Shown: positions 26,660-35,823 of the stretch, piece after piece
How the letters are laid out: every line of letters starts with the position of its first letter
How positions within the stretch are numbered: position 1 is the first letter of the stretch
The notes under the pieces: generated by a model
The model's database searches: none
The model's input: only the letters and a program-made list of their open reading frames with translations
What the model was told of the DNA's origin: nothing
Position numbers and translations under genes: made by a program
Assembly (NCBI GenBank): GCA_033762315.1
Contig: JANRLS010000063.1
Location: 1 to 64,000, forward strand
Origin: CAYLLN01 sp033762315
Lineage (GTDB): Bacteria > Planctomycetota > Planctomycetia > Pirellulales > Pirellulaceae
Length of the DNA stretch: 64,000 nt
Direction: 5' to 3'

Positions 26660-29600
26660 TTACTCCACGAGCAATTCGCCGTTCATCACCATCCAGTGGC
26701 CGGGAAAAGTGCAGAGATACGGATAGCGACCTTTGGCAGCGGGAGCTTGAAAATAGATCGTTTGCGACTGCTGGGGGGCGGCGATGTCGGTATAGACGAG
26801 CACGTCGTCCGACCGGGGAACATACTGCCGCAACACCGCTTCGGGATCGGCGACCAGCTTGTTCGCGAGATCCCCCACCTGGGCCAGCGAATCGGACCGC
26901 ACCAGCACCCAGTTGTGCGGCACCACGTCGGGATTGGTGAAGGTGAGTTGAATTCCCTCGCCGGCTTTCGCTCGCAAGGTGCGGGTTGAATAGGTCAGGT
27001 TTTTGCCGGCGGCGATTTCGAGCGTGGCGGTCGGCACCGGGCGGCCGCGCTTCCGCCACGGATTTGGAATGGTCTTGCCGAGCAAGGCCAAATCGACCGC
27101 TTGCGGATGGGCCGCGATGGTCTTGGGATGCGGCTCGTAGCCCGGAAAGCCGGTGAATGGCTGGTCGAGGCGATGGACCGTGACGAAAAGCTCTTGCGGC
27201 TGGCCACGGTCAACTTGCAGAACCAGATGCAACTGGTTGACCGGCTGCAGATCGGGAAGTTCGACGAACAGCGTTCGCTCGTCGAGGCAATGCACGGCGG
27301 CGATGTCGAGCGCTTCGTGTCCGACAATGCCGGGGTGGCTCGGCGCAAGTTCCGGCGAGCCGTAGCCGGGGCCGTAGCGATAATTCCAGGCCTGCGCGAA
27401 ATGCTTGGCGAGGTTGCTGACGGCGGACTTGTCGATTGGCTCGACAAAAGAAATCAACAGGCCGTTTTCATGCACGTGCAGCGACTTGGGCAATTGCACG
27501 GCGGCCCCGGTGTAGCGCACTCGCTGGAAGCAGCCGTCATCGGGCGTGTAGCTCCCCCACCCCGCCATGCCGCTGACATAAAGTTGCCCATCCCTGGGAT
27601 TCACCTTGCCCCGATGCGCTCCGGAGCGAAATTCCCCCGGCAGCGGCACGATGGTACCCTGCGCTAGGCCGGCGACTTCGTCCCGCAGCAGCAAGAAATG
27701 ACTGCCGGTGCCAAATGAGAAGTGCAAGGTCTGCCCAGCGAGCGGGCCAAACCGCGCATCGCTTGCGACCGCCTGTCCGCCGCTGCTGTTGTCGAGACCG
27801 CGTGGGAGAAAAACGAGCGGCAAGCTGGGGGGCTGGCCATCGCGCGGCCCGCCGAAACCGAAGTGCGGGACGACTCCCGCCGCTGCGCCAGGCTTCACCT
27901 GGCAGATCATCGAGGCACAGGTCCAATCCCCCTCGCTACAAGGGACGGTGACGCACCCATCCGGCAATAGTGCCAGTCCATCCGGATTGCGAAAGCCCGT
28001 GGCCAGCACTTCCACTTGCCGGCCATCGGCCGCGATGCGAATCAGCCCCTGCTTGCCGGAGGCGGTGTAAAACCGGCCCTGCTCGTCGCGCGCGAGGCCG
28101 CAGATGAAATCGTGCCCGGCGGGGGAGGTAAGCTGCCGATTGGAAAAGCACTCATAGAGGTCCGCCTCGCCATCGTGATTCAGGTCGGCCAGCCGTGTGA
28201 TCTGGTCGCGGCCGAGCACGTAGATTTTCCCCTCAGCGATAACCAGCCCTAGCGGCTGATGGAGGCCCGCCGCGAACCGCCGCCAGCGCACGTCGGTCAG
28301 CTTGTCGTCGAGACCCGTCACGCGCCACACGTCCCCCGTCATCGTGGCGACCAGGGCCGAGCCATCGGGGAGAAAATCGTGATCGCCGCAAAACAGGAGC
28401 GACTTCCAGGGATTCTCGAACGGCAGCTTGATCGTATCGACCGTGTAGGGCCGCTGCGGACCGAGTTCGCCGCCGGTGGCCAGCTCGTGCGGCCACTGCG
28501 CCGGGCCGCCGCTCAGGGCCGCTCGCCACGGATGCTCGCTCGCCGGAGCGACAATCCGCTCGAATTCTCCATCCCGAACCCACGGCGAGTCGAGCATTTC
28601 CACGTCGCCGAGCCGATAAGCAAAGACCACGCGCGGACCGAAGCGATAAAACCCGCGATAAACGAACGGTTGCGTTGCCTTCTGGCCGGCGGGCCGGGGC
28701 TGCAGCTCGCCGATGGGGCGCAGACCGTCGAGAAACCCGTGCCGCACGGCCGAGAACTTGAGAAAACCCCCTTTCCAAACCGCATCATAAGTGAGCGTTT
28801 CCGGATTGAAACAGGCGGCAAGCTCGCCTTTCTCTCCGAGGCGCACGCAAACCCCTTTTGGTACAACGCCCGCCGGCCCATGGAACACGCCCGCCATCAG
28901 CGTTCCCAGATCGGTTTGGTTCCAGCGGTCGTCTTTCCAGACTTCGTCGTTCTGATTCCCCCAATGGCCAAGCTTGCCGCCATCGAGCCCGGGAAACGCG
29001 GGCAACAGGTGCGGCCGCCTCGGCTGCGAACGAAAATGCAGCGCCTCCTTGAGATAAAAGTCGTACACCCGGTCGCGATTCACCGGATGACGCGCGAGGG
29101 GGGAATTCTCGGCGTTAATTGGCTCGGGGGCGAAAGCGAACTGTGCCGGGGCATCGGCCGGAGCCACTTCGTTTTCTAGCCCCGCCGTGCGACCAAGCTC
29201 CAAGAGGAGCCGCACCAGATCGCGGCGCTGGGCCGCCGTCATCGCCGCGTCGAGACCATCGGGCATCAGTGTCCCCGCTTCGCGGGCGTCGTCAATGTCC
29301 GCTTTGGCGAGCGATTCGGTTCGCTGCGAGGCGGGATCGAAGAGCACGATCTCGGCCGCTGTCTCGCTGCGCTTATAGCCTTGCACCGTCCGCCCATCGG
29401 CCAGCCGAAATCGCCAGGCGACGAATTCCGGCTTTACCTGCCGTTTGGGCCAGAGCAACGCCTCGGCAATTTCCTCGGGCTTCAGACGTTTGCCGACATC
29501 GGTGAGGGCCGGGCCGACGAGGCCGCCGTGGGTGCCGACCTGATGACATGACAGGCAAGCGAACTTAGCCGAACCCAGCACCGCGAGCCCGCGGCGGGCA

Positions 29601-30694
29601 TCTCCCTGTTGGTTGGCGGTGGCGAGCAGCGTCGCGACGGCGGCGGGGTCGAATTCGGCGGCCAGGGCGGCCGGCGCGTCGGCGGCTGGCGGAGCGGCGT
29701 GCCCGTGATGGTTGTCGGCCGGCCTTTTGGCGGGGGGAAACGGCGTGCGGGGCTGCGGTCGCTCGCCGGCCGGCTTCCCGTTGAGTTGTGGCACCAGCCA
29801 AGCGAGGCCGTCGAGATTGTCTTGCAGTCGCTGCTCCGCGTCGTCTTGCGTGTGCCCCAAGATGCCGATGGGCCCGCGATAGCCACTGGCGGCGATGGTT
29901 TTGAGTAGCCCGAGGTCCAGTTCCCCTTGACCCAGCGGCAGGATTTTCCGCCCTTGCCGCTCGCCATCCGCCGTCATGCCATTGAGATTGAGGCAGACGA
30001 GGTGCGGCAACATTTTCTGGAGCAGGTGCGGAAAGCGATCCAACTGGTCGTGCCCGTGGTGTTGGTTATAGACGATCCCCACATTGGGCAGCTTCAGCTC
30101 CTCGATGATCGCCAGCTGATTTTCCGGATCGCCAAACCAGCCGCCGTGGTTGTAAAGTGCGACCGTCGAGCCGATTTTGGCGGCCGCCTCGGCAATCGGG
30201 CGGATGCGGGCCGCTTCGCTGGCGATCCGCTGGCGACGCTCGTCGTCGGTTTTGGTTGGTCCGCCCCCGCCCGTCACCCACAATTGCGGCTGCTGTTTGT
30301 GCTCCGCAAGGACATCGAGAATGTGCCGCGCCTCGGCATTCAGCGTGCTCGGAAACCACCAGGCGGTCAGCTCGATGTCGTGCTTCTTTAGGGCTGCGAT
30401 CTCGGCGGCAAACGTGGGGACATGCTCGGCCCGATAATCGTAGGCGAAGCGTTTGAAGCCAAGCTTGGCCAGCATCGCCGCCCGCTCTTCCGGGCCGCGC
30501 CGCTTGGCATCGAACGGCACGATGCACCAGGCGACCAGATTATCCTGGGCGAATAGTTTGGCGGCTGCGTGATCGTGGGCTTGGACGGATGAACCATACG
30601 CGAGCCAAGCCGGGCAGAGCACAAGGAGAGGCAAGTATTTCACGATGAACTCGCAGAACGGGTTTCGCCACGCGAAGCAAGCCACTATGTTCAT
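26660..30694 (-). CDS. Exported TIM-barrel / cytochrome c / beta-propeller / azurin fusion protein
   Basis: 1,344 aa. A signal peptide ('KYLPLLVLCPAWLAYGSSVQA') is followed by a sugar-isomerase/epimerase-like TIM barrel (about 45-305; 'NHGGWFGDPENQLAIIEEL'). A Pro/His linker leads to a PVC-type haem domain with CLSCH at 380-384 and 'GPALTDVGKRLKPEEIAEALL'. A long DUF-type region and NHL-like propeller follow ('GLARDEQGRFYTAS', 'FRNPDGLALLPDG'). The C-terminus is a cupredoxin with all type 1 copper ligands: His in 'VPHNWVLV', Cys1328, His1333, Met1337 ('CTFPGHWMVM'). It is presumably an extracytoplasmic redox enzyme passing electrons through haem and copper. Start ATG 30694; GTG 30643 would give a neater signal peptide. 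Confidence 0.8.
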   Translation of the reverse strand: MNIVACFAWRNPFCEFIVKYLPLLVLCPAWLAYGSSVQAHDHAAAKLFAQDNLVAWCIVPFDAKRRGPEERAAMLAKLGFKRFAYDYRAEHVPTFAAEIAALKKHDIELTAWWFPSTLNAEARHILDVLAEHKQQPQLWVTGGGGPTKTDDERRQRIASEAARIRPIAEAAAKIGSTVALYNHGGWFGDPENQLAIIEELKLPNVGIVYNQHHGHDQLDRFPHLLQKMLPHLVCLNLNGMTADGERQGRKILPLGQGELDLGLLKTIAASGYRGPIGILGHTQDDAEQRLQDNLDGLAWLVPQLNGKPAGERPQPRTPFPPAKRPADNHHGHAAPPAADAPAALAAEFDPAAVATLLATANQQGDARRGLAVLGSAKFACLSCHQVGTHGGLVGPALTDVGKRLKPEEIAEALLWPKRQVKPEFVAWRFRLADGRTVQGYKRSETAAEIVLFDPASQRTESLAKADIDDAREAGTLMPDGLDAAMTAAQRRDLVRLLLELGRTAGLENEVAPADAPAQFAFAPEPINAENSPLARHPVNRDRVYDFYLKEALHFRSQPRRPHLLPAFPGLDGGKLGHWGNQNDEVWKDDRWNQTDLGTLMAGVFHGPAGVVPKGVCVRLGEKGELAACFNPETLTYDAVWKGGFLKFSAVRHGFLDGLRPIGELQPRPAGQKATQPFVYRGFYRFGPRVVFAYRLGDVEMLDSPWVRDGEFERIVAPASEHPWRAALSGGPAQWPHELATGGELGPQRPYTVDTIKLPFENPWKSLLFCGDHDFLPDGSALVATMTGDVWRVTGLDDKLTDVRWRRFAAGLHQPLGLVIAEGKIYVLGRDQITRLADLNHDGEADLYECFSNRQLTSPAGHDFICGLARDEQGRFYTASGKQGLIRIAADGRQVEVLATGFRNPDGLALLPDGCVTVPCSEGDWTCASMICQVKPGAAAGVVPHFGFGGPRDGQPPSLPLVFLPRGLDNSSGGQAVASDARFGPLAGQTLHFSFGTGSHFLLLRDEVAGLAQGTIVPLPGEFRSGAHRGKVNPRDGQLYVSGMAGWGSYTPDDGCFQRVRYTGAAVQLPKSLHVHENGLLISFVEPIDKSAVSNLAKHFAQAWNYRYGPGYGSPELAPSHPGIVGHEALDIAAVHCLDERTLFVELPDLQPVNQLHLVLQVDRGQPQELFVTVHRLDQPFTGFPGYEPHPKTIAAHPQAVDLALLGKTIPNPWRKRGRPVPTATLEIAAGKNLTYSTRTLRAKAGEGIQLTFTNPDVVPHNWVLVRSDSLAQVGDLANKLVADPEAVLRQYVPRSDDVLVYTDIAAPQQSQTIYFQAPAAKGRYPYLCTFPGHWMVMNGELLVE

Positions 30695-30717
30695 GGTTCC
30701 TCGCGGGAGTTGCAAGA

Positions 30718-33700
30718 ATGCGATTGGCAAGCGAACAAGCGATGCGCGCGGCACTATGGTTAGTTGCCCTGGCTCTGCCGTGTACTGGCATGGCGGCGAC
30801 GCGCGTGGACCTGGTGATCGACGAGCCATTCGCCGACCGCAAAGTTCCTTGGCCGCTGACAACCGGCGTGCCCTTTCCACGCGGTGCGCTCAAGTCCGCC
30901 CAGCATTGCCGGCTTGTGGACGATACCGGCGCCGAGCAGCCTTTGCAGGCGAAAATCGCCGCGACCTGGGATGCCGAGCGAACGAGTATCCGCTGGCTGA
31001 CGATCGATTTCATCGCCCAGCCGGGACGAAAGTACGCCCTGGAATTTGGCCCGGAAATCAAACGCACCGATTCACCCACGCTGCCGCTCGTGGCCGGTGG
31101 TGAGCCGCAACGAGTTGCCACCGGGGCGATGGAAGTCGAATTCTACCAGGCGCGTGCGCAGGGGATGGGGGCAATCCGGGTCGATCTCGATCAAGACGGC
31201 AAGGTAGAACCGGATGAGGTCGTCGCAACGGGAGCAGCCGACGGCGAACACTACTACCTCGATCAGAATGGCCAGCGATTCGCCAGCCATCGCGACGGCG
31301 CGGATCGGCGGATCGTTGTCGAATCGAGCGGGCCGGTGCGGGCCTGCGTCCGCGTCGATGGATTCTACACCGGCCCCAAGGGAGAACGGATCGCCAAATA
31401 CCGCACGCGTTATCACTTCTTTGCCGGCTTGCCGGTGGTGAAGGTGATCGACGAACTCGGCTTCATTGGTTCGACGAAGGAAACGCGTTTCAAGGACATT
31501 GGTTTTGCTCTCGACTTGAAGCAGGCGACGAAGGGGCGAGTTGTCACCGTTGATTCCTCCGGTCGTCCGGGGAACCAGCCGCATTCGGTGAACTGGGGGC
31601 CGGAGACCGGGGCGATTCGCGCGGCGCAAACGACGTATCGCCATTACGGCAATTTGGAATGCGAAGCGCTAATCGCCGAGCACGTGGGCGATAAGTCGCT
31701 GGTGATCGAGCAAGGCGATAAGCTCGGCGAATGGATGCAAGTTCGCGATGGCCAAAGCGCAGTCACCGGTTCGCTCCGCTGGTTGTGGCAGCAGTTTCCC
31801 AAGGAGTGGGCAGCGACCCCCAATCGACTGACGTTGCATCTGTGGAGTCCCCAGGCGGGGGAACTCGATTTCGGTGCGGCGGGCATCGAGCGGTTCTTGG
31901 GCGCGGGGGGAGCGAAGTATCTGCGCGGCGGCCAGGACCAGCATCAGCGGAACCCGCTGGAAAACTTCTTCTACCATGCCGACGTGGCGGCAATTGCCCG
32001 CGGCGCGGCCGATGGCCTGGGAATCAACAAGCACCACGAATTCTGGCTGCATTTTGGCCCGGCTGCCGACCACGAACGGGCCGACGACTATGCCCGCCTC
32101 GCCGCGCTGCAGCCGCTGGCGCTGGCGAGCGGCGAGTGGAATTGCTCGACCGACGTGTTCGGTCCGCTCGCCGCTCGGCCCAATGACAGCCCGGACGAAG
32201 CGGCGGTCGATAAGCTCTTCGACTTATCGCGCCAGGTGCAAGACGAATTTGGCGATTACGGCTGGTGGCTCTTTGGGGCGGGGCCGCACTACAGCTATCA
32301 CTGGGACCCCGCCACCAAGCTGCACTATGCCGATTCGCGGCGGTTCGAGTTTCACACCTACGGTAAGGAGACGCAGCTCTGGTGGAACTATCTCCGTTCG
32401 GGCGAGCGAAAGTTCCATGACTGGGCGATTCCCGCCGAAAATCACTGGGTCGATATCGCCGTGTCGCACATGCCGACGAAGATCGAATGCGGCTGGCGGG
32501 GGGGCGATCCGGACCCGCGGACACTGCATTGGCGGCCCGGGGAATGGGCCATCGACAGCCCCACGCACTATGTCCGCCATCACGACCGGGCCGAGGCGTG
32601 GCTCCGCGGCGGGGCGCAGTTTTGGGCCAGTTATCACCGGACGCTCGAAACGACCACGCTCGCCTACTACCTGACGGGCGACGAGCGCTATAGCGACGTG
32701 CTCGGCTATTGGCGCGATTATTGGGGGGCGCTCGCCGGCAAAACGAGCGCCTCGCCGGATACTCAGCCCTGGCACCGCGAGCAAGCCTGGTACAAGCCGA
32801 CACCCCCCGGCGAGCCGGCCAAAACGTGGGCCCAGATGATCCGCGACTATGCCCCGTTCTATTCGGGCACGCGGCACAACCTGACGTTGTTCTTCAACCT
32901 CGCGACGCTCTACGAACACAGTTGGGATCCGCAAATCGGCCTCGCCACCCGCGAGTACGCCGATGCATTCCTCGACCCGGCCCATCCGATTGGCACCTGG
33001 CGGCCGCAAGAGAGCAGCCTCCCTTCGCACGCCGAGGCCCCATCGATGGGTCACTTCTGGGTGCCGGCCCTCTGGAAATATGCCCGCGCGACCGGCGACC
33101 CGCGAATGAAGCAAATTCTGCCGCGCTATTTCGATGCCGGGTATGCGGCCGATCCGCTGCGCGACTATGAGGATGTCGGCGTTTATTCCAATGCTTATGT
33201 GGGCTATGCCTACTACTTCACCCGCGATCCCAAGTTCCTGCCGCTCGCCCGGCATGAGCTGGATTTGATCGGGGAATATGCCCAGCCGCTCGCCGATCCG
33301 CAGGAGATCAACGGTCGGCTCTACAATCCCTATGCACCGGCGCGAACTTTCGCCGGAGCGCCGCGGCTCATCTGGGCCTTGCAAGAGGCGCGGCGAAACG
33401 GCGTGGCGATGCCCAAGCAGCCCTTGCGCCAGCAACGCACGGCGATCGCATTGCACAAACAGGCCGGCCAGGAACTAACCGCCAGGCTCTGGGGATTTGA
33501 TCGCGAGCTGACGATCATTGGACCAGATGGCCAGCGGGTCGTGGATTTCCAGGTGGCGACTGAGCAATTCGCTTCCGAGATTCAGCCGTTCGACCGCATT
33601 CAAGAGAACTACGAGGTCTATCTGCATCGGCTGACGCTTCCCGCTGGATTGCCGGTGGGGGCGTATCAGCTGTCGCCGCGGCTGGAGCTTGCCATGCTCG

Positions 33701-34737
33701 ACTGGAACACGGCCAGCGCGCCCCTGTGGAATGCGGCTCAGCCGGTGCAGCTGAAGGGGAAGGACGCCGTCTATTTGCCCGTTTCGGCCGAGCCGCAAAC
33801 GCTGGTGGTCGAATCCGCCGTGGCGGCGCAATTGCGGCTACGCGATGTGAGCGGCACGGAGCAAACCGGCAAAATCAGCGGCAATCGGGCGGAGTTCGCG
33901 CTAGCGGGGGGCCGGGCCGGCAACGTGCGGCTGCGGATCGAAGGGGCCGGGGGCTGGCTGCGGCTGGCGGATCGTGATCCGGATCAATGCTGGGTTTCGC
34001 CGGTAGATCGGCCGCTTAGCCCGGAGGCAATTCCCAGCAAATTGGCCACGGCAGCGGCACTCCGCACGTCGCCGCCGTTCGATTTGGAGCCGACCTTCAT
34101 CGCCGGCCGGTTCGGCCAAGGCGTGCAAGTGGTGCCGGGGCGGGCGCTGCATCTGCCGATGCTGGTGGAAAACGAAAAATCCCCGCTGCTCGATCCGGTG
34201 CAAGGGACCATCGAGTTTTGGGTGCAAAAGCGATGGGACGATCGGCTGATCGCGCTCAAGCAGCCCAGCTTGCTGGCCGGCGGCAAGCAGACGGTCCCCG
34301 TGCGGCCGACCTTGCCTTGGGGAGAGTGGGTCCACGTGGCGCTGGTTTGGGCACCCTATCGCGGTGATCCGGAGCAGACGGTGACGTACACCTACGTGAA
34401 TGGCCGCGATCCGCAGTTCTATCGCAGCTTCAACTGGGCCGGTTATAGCTCGCCCCGCTCCTCGGCCGGCAACAAAGCGCCGCCGCTCGCCGAATTGATC
34501 GCCAAAGCGGTTCCCGGCGCGGCCTATGCCATCGACGAGCTGCGCATTTCCAAAACGGCCCGCTATGCCGACCTGACCGTTGAATTTGGCCCGCAGCAAA
34601 CGTTTAATCCCATTCGCTTTCAGCCGCCGACGGAGCCGTTCGAGGCCGATGCCCAAACGACGCTCCTCCTGCATTTTGACGGCAGCTTGCAGGCCGCGGC
34701 CCCGCAAGCCACCTATTCCGCGCGGCAAGTAAAATAG
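30718..34737 (+). CDS. Exported YetA/PcRGLX-like (exo-rhamnogalacturonan lyase family) protein with LamG-like C-terminus
   Basis: 1,339 aa. Signal peptide 'MRAALWLVALALPCTGMAA' (from Met9). The N-terminal beta domain reads 'VPWPLTTGVPFPRGALKSAQHCRLVDDTGAEQPLQ ... SIRWLTIDF', the pattern of the PcRGLX/YetA family (polysaccharide lyase 26-like). The central part (about 400-900) is helical with many Trp/Tyr/His, like an (alpha/alpha) toroid. Residues about 1120-1285 resemble a LamG/concanavalin-like lectin domain ('GTIEFWVQKRWDD', 'WVHVALVWAPY', 'AIDELRISKTARY'). A role in cleaving an acidic polysaccharide is likely but unproven. It starts 23 bp from the divergent fusion gene and ends 4 bp before the decarboxylase alpha gene, so it probably heads that operon. 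Confidence 0.65.
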   Translation: MRLASEQAMRAALWLVALALPCTGMAATRVDLVIDEPFADRKVPWPLTTGVPFPRGALKSAQHCRLVDDTGAEQPLQAKIAATWDAERTSIRWLTIDFIAQPGRKYALEFGPEIKRTDSPTLPLVAGGEPQRVATGAMEVEFYQARAQGMGAIRVDLDQDGKVEPDEVVATGAADGEHYYLDQNGQRFASHRDGADRRIVVESSGPVRACVRVDGFYTGPKGERIAKYRTRYHFFAGLPVVKVIDELGFIGSTKETRFKDIGFALDLKQATKGRVVTVDSSGRPGNQPHSVNWGPETGAIRAAQTTYRHYGNLECEALIAEHVGDKSLVIEQGDKLGEWMQVRDGQSAVTGSLRWLWQQFPKEWAATPNRLTLHLWSPQAGELDFGAAGIERFLGAGGAKYLRGGQDQHQRNPLENFFYHADVAAIARGAADGLGINKHHEFWLHFGPAADHERADDYARLAALQPLALASGEWNCSTDVFGPLAARPNDSPDEAAVDKLFDLSRQVQDEFGDYGWWLFGAGPHYSYHWDPATKLHYADSRRFEFHTYGKETQLWWNYLRSGERKFHDWAIPAENHWVDIAVSHMPTKIECGWRGGDPDPRTLHWRPGEWAIDSPTHYVRHHDRAEAWLRGGAQFWASYHRTLETTTLAYYLTGDERYSDVLGYWRDYWGALAGKTSASPDTQPWHREQAWYKPTPPGEPAKTWAQMIRDYAPFYSGTRHNLTLFFNLATLYEHSWDPQIGLATREYADAFLDPAHPIGTWRPQESSLPSHAEAPSMGHFWVPALWKYARATGDPRMKQILPRYFDAGYAADPLRDYEDVGVYSNAYVGYAYYFTRDPKFLPLARHELDLIGEYAQPLADPQEINGRLYNPYAPARTFAGAPRLIWALQEARRNGVAMPKQPLRQQRTAIALHKQAGQELTARLWGFDRELTIIGPDGQRVVDFQVATEQFASEIQPFDRIQENYEVYLHRLTLPAGLPVGAYQLSPRLELAMLDWNTASAPLWNAAQPVQLKGKDAVYLPVSAEPQTLVVESAVAAQLRLRDVSGTEQTGKISGNRAEFALAGGRAGNVRLRIEGAGGWLRLADRDPDQCWVSPVDRPLSPEAIPSKLATAAALRTSPPFDLEPTFIAGRFGQGVQVVPGRALHLPMLVENEKSPLLDPVQGTIEFWVQKRWDDRLIALKQPSLLAGGKQTVPVRPTLPWGEWVHVALVWAPYRGDPEQTVTYTYVNGRDPQFYRSFNWAGYSSPRSSAGNKAPPLAELIAKAVPGAAYAIDELRISKTARYADLTVEFGPQQTFNPIRFQPPTEPFEADAQTTLLLHFDGSLQAAAPQATYSARQVK

Positions 34738-34741
34738 GACC

Positions 34742-35224
34742 ATGTTCACCGGACCGGAAATCGCCTCCACGTTGATCGAGCTCGGAATCACGCACGTCGT
34801 GTGGATTCCCGATACCACGCTTGGCCCGTGGGAAACGGCCCTCGATAGCACCCCCGGCTTGTGCCTCGTTCGCGTTTGCCGCGAGGGGGAAGCCTGGCCG
34901 CTCGCGGCCGGCTTGCATCTGGGCGGCAAGGCGCCGCTCGTGGTGATGCAAACGACCGGCCTCTTTGAATCGGGGGACGCCCTGCGGAACGTGCTGTACG
35001 ACCTCAAATTGCCGATTTATTCGCTGATTGGCGTTCGCAACGGCCTGGTCGCCGGCTCGCGCGACACCGCCAAAACCTTCGCCGAGCCGATTCTCGCGGC
35101 CTGGGGTCTCGACTGGGTGCGGATCGACAGTCCCGCCGACAAGCCCAAGCTGGCCGAGCATGTTCGCCGCTGCCGGGCGGAAGGCAAGGCAGGCGTGGCT
35201 TTGATGGCGGAAGGAGCACCCTGA
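34742..35224 (+). CDS. Thiamine-diphosphate decarboxylase, PYR-domain subunit (ComD/sulfopyruvate decarboxylase alpha-like)
   Basis: 160 aa comprising only the pyrimidine-binding half of a ThDP enzyme. 'RVCREGEAWPLAAGLHLGGKAPLVVMQ' carries the activating Glu (48 or 50), and 'GDALRNVLYDLKLPIYSLIGVRNG' is the typical follow-on. Separate PYR and PP chains are the arrangement of sulfopyruvate decarboxylase ComDE; phosphonopyruvate decarboxylase is the single-chain relative. The stop overlaps the ATG of the PP subunit (TGATG). The substrate is probably a 2-oxo acid, perhaps carrying sulfonate or phosphonate; this is inference. Confidence 0.75.
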   Translation: MFTGPEIASTLIELGITHVVWIPDTTLGPWETALDSTPGLCLVRVCREGEAWPLAAGLHLGGKAPLVVMQTTGLFESGDALRNVLYDLKLPIYSLIGVRNGLVAGSRDTAKTFAEPILAAWGLDWVRIDSPADKPKLAEHVRRCRAEGKAGVALMAEGAP

Positions 35225-35823
35225 TGACTGACTTTTCCGCGAATTCCCCCGCCATGCCCGTCGTCGATGCCCTGCAAGTGCTCGTCGGCCTATGCGGCGA
35301 GGGGTGGAGTGTTGTCACGAACCAAGGCTCGGCGCGGATTTGGCCCGCGCTCTCGCGCCGGCCGGGGGACTTTCACTACAACCCTTCGACGATGGGGGGC
35401 GCGATTCCGCTCGCCCTTGGACTTGCGCTTGCCCAGCCACGGCGCAATGTGCTGGCGGTGACAGGCGATGGCTCGCTCTTGATGAGCCTCGGTTCGCTGG
35501 TGACGGTCGCTGGTTCGGGGGGGACGAACCTGACGGTCGTCGTCCTCGACAATCGCCTCTACGAAGTGACCGGCGGGCAGCGGACGGCAGCCACCGGCGT
35601 GGCGGTGGACTACGCGGCACTCGCCCAGGCCGCCGGCTTCGCCAGCGTGGCCAATTTTGGCGAGCTGGCAGCCTGGCAGCGCGATGCGGCTCGCTTCCTG
35701 CGCGAGCCAGGGCCGAAATTGGTCCGCTTGGCCGTGCTCCCCGCGCCGCGCGAGTTGTTGCGCTCGTCCACGCCGCCGCTGGCCGAGCAATTAGCCGATC
35801 TTCAACAGGCGCTCCGCGCATGA
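35224..35823 (+). CDS. Thiamine-diphosphate decarboxylase, PP-domain subunit (ComE-like)
   Basis: 199 aa, the diphosphate-binding half. The ThDP/Mg motif runs from 'TGDGSLLMSLG' (Gly81-Asp82-Gly83) to 'VVVLDNRLYEVTGGQ' (Asn110). 'FHYNPSTMGGAIPLALGLALA' is the usual cofactor-contact segment. It is the partner of the preceding PYR chain, overlapping it by one base. The last bases overlap the next start (ATGA at 35820). The family decarboxylates 2-oxo acids; the true substrate may be linked to the importer encoded downstream. Confidence 0.8.
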   Translation: MTDFSANSPAMPVVDALQVLVGLCGEGWSVVTNQGSARIWPALSRRPGDFHYNPSTMGGAIPLALGLALAQPRRNVLAVTGDGSLLMSLGSLVTVAGSGGTNLTVVVLDNRLYEVTGGQRTAATGVAVDYAALAQAAGFASVANFGELAAWQRDAARFLREPGPKLVRLAVLPAPRELLRSSTPPLAEQLADLQQALRA

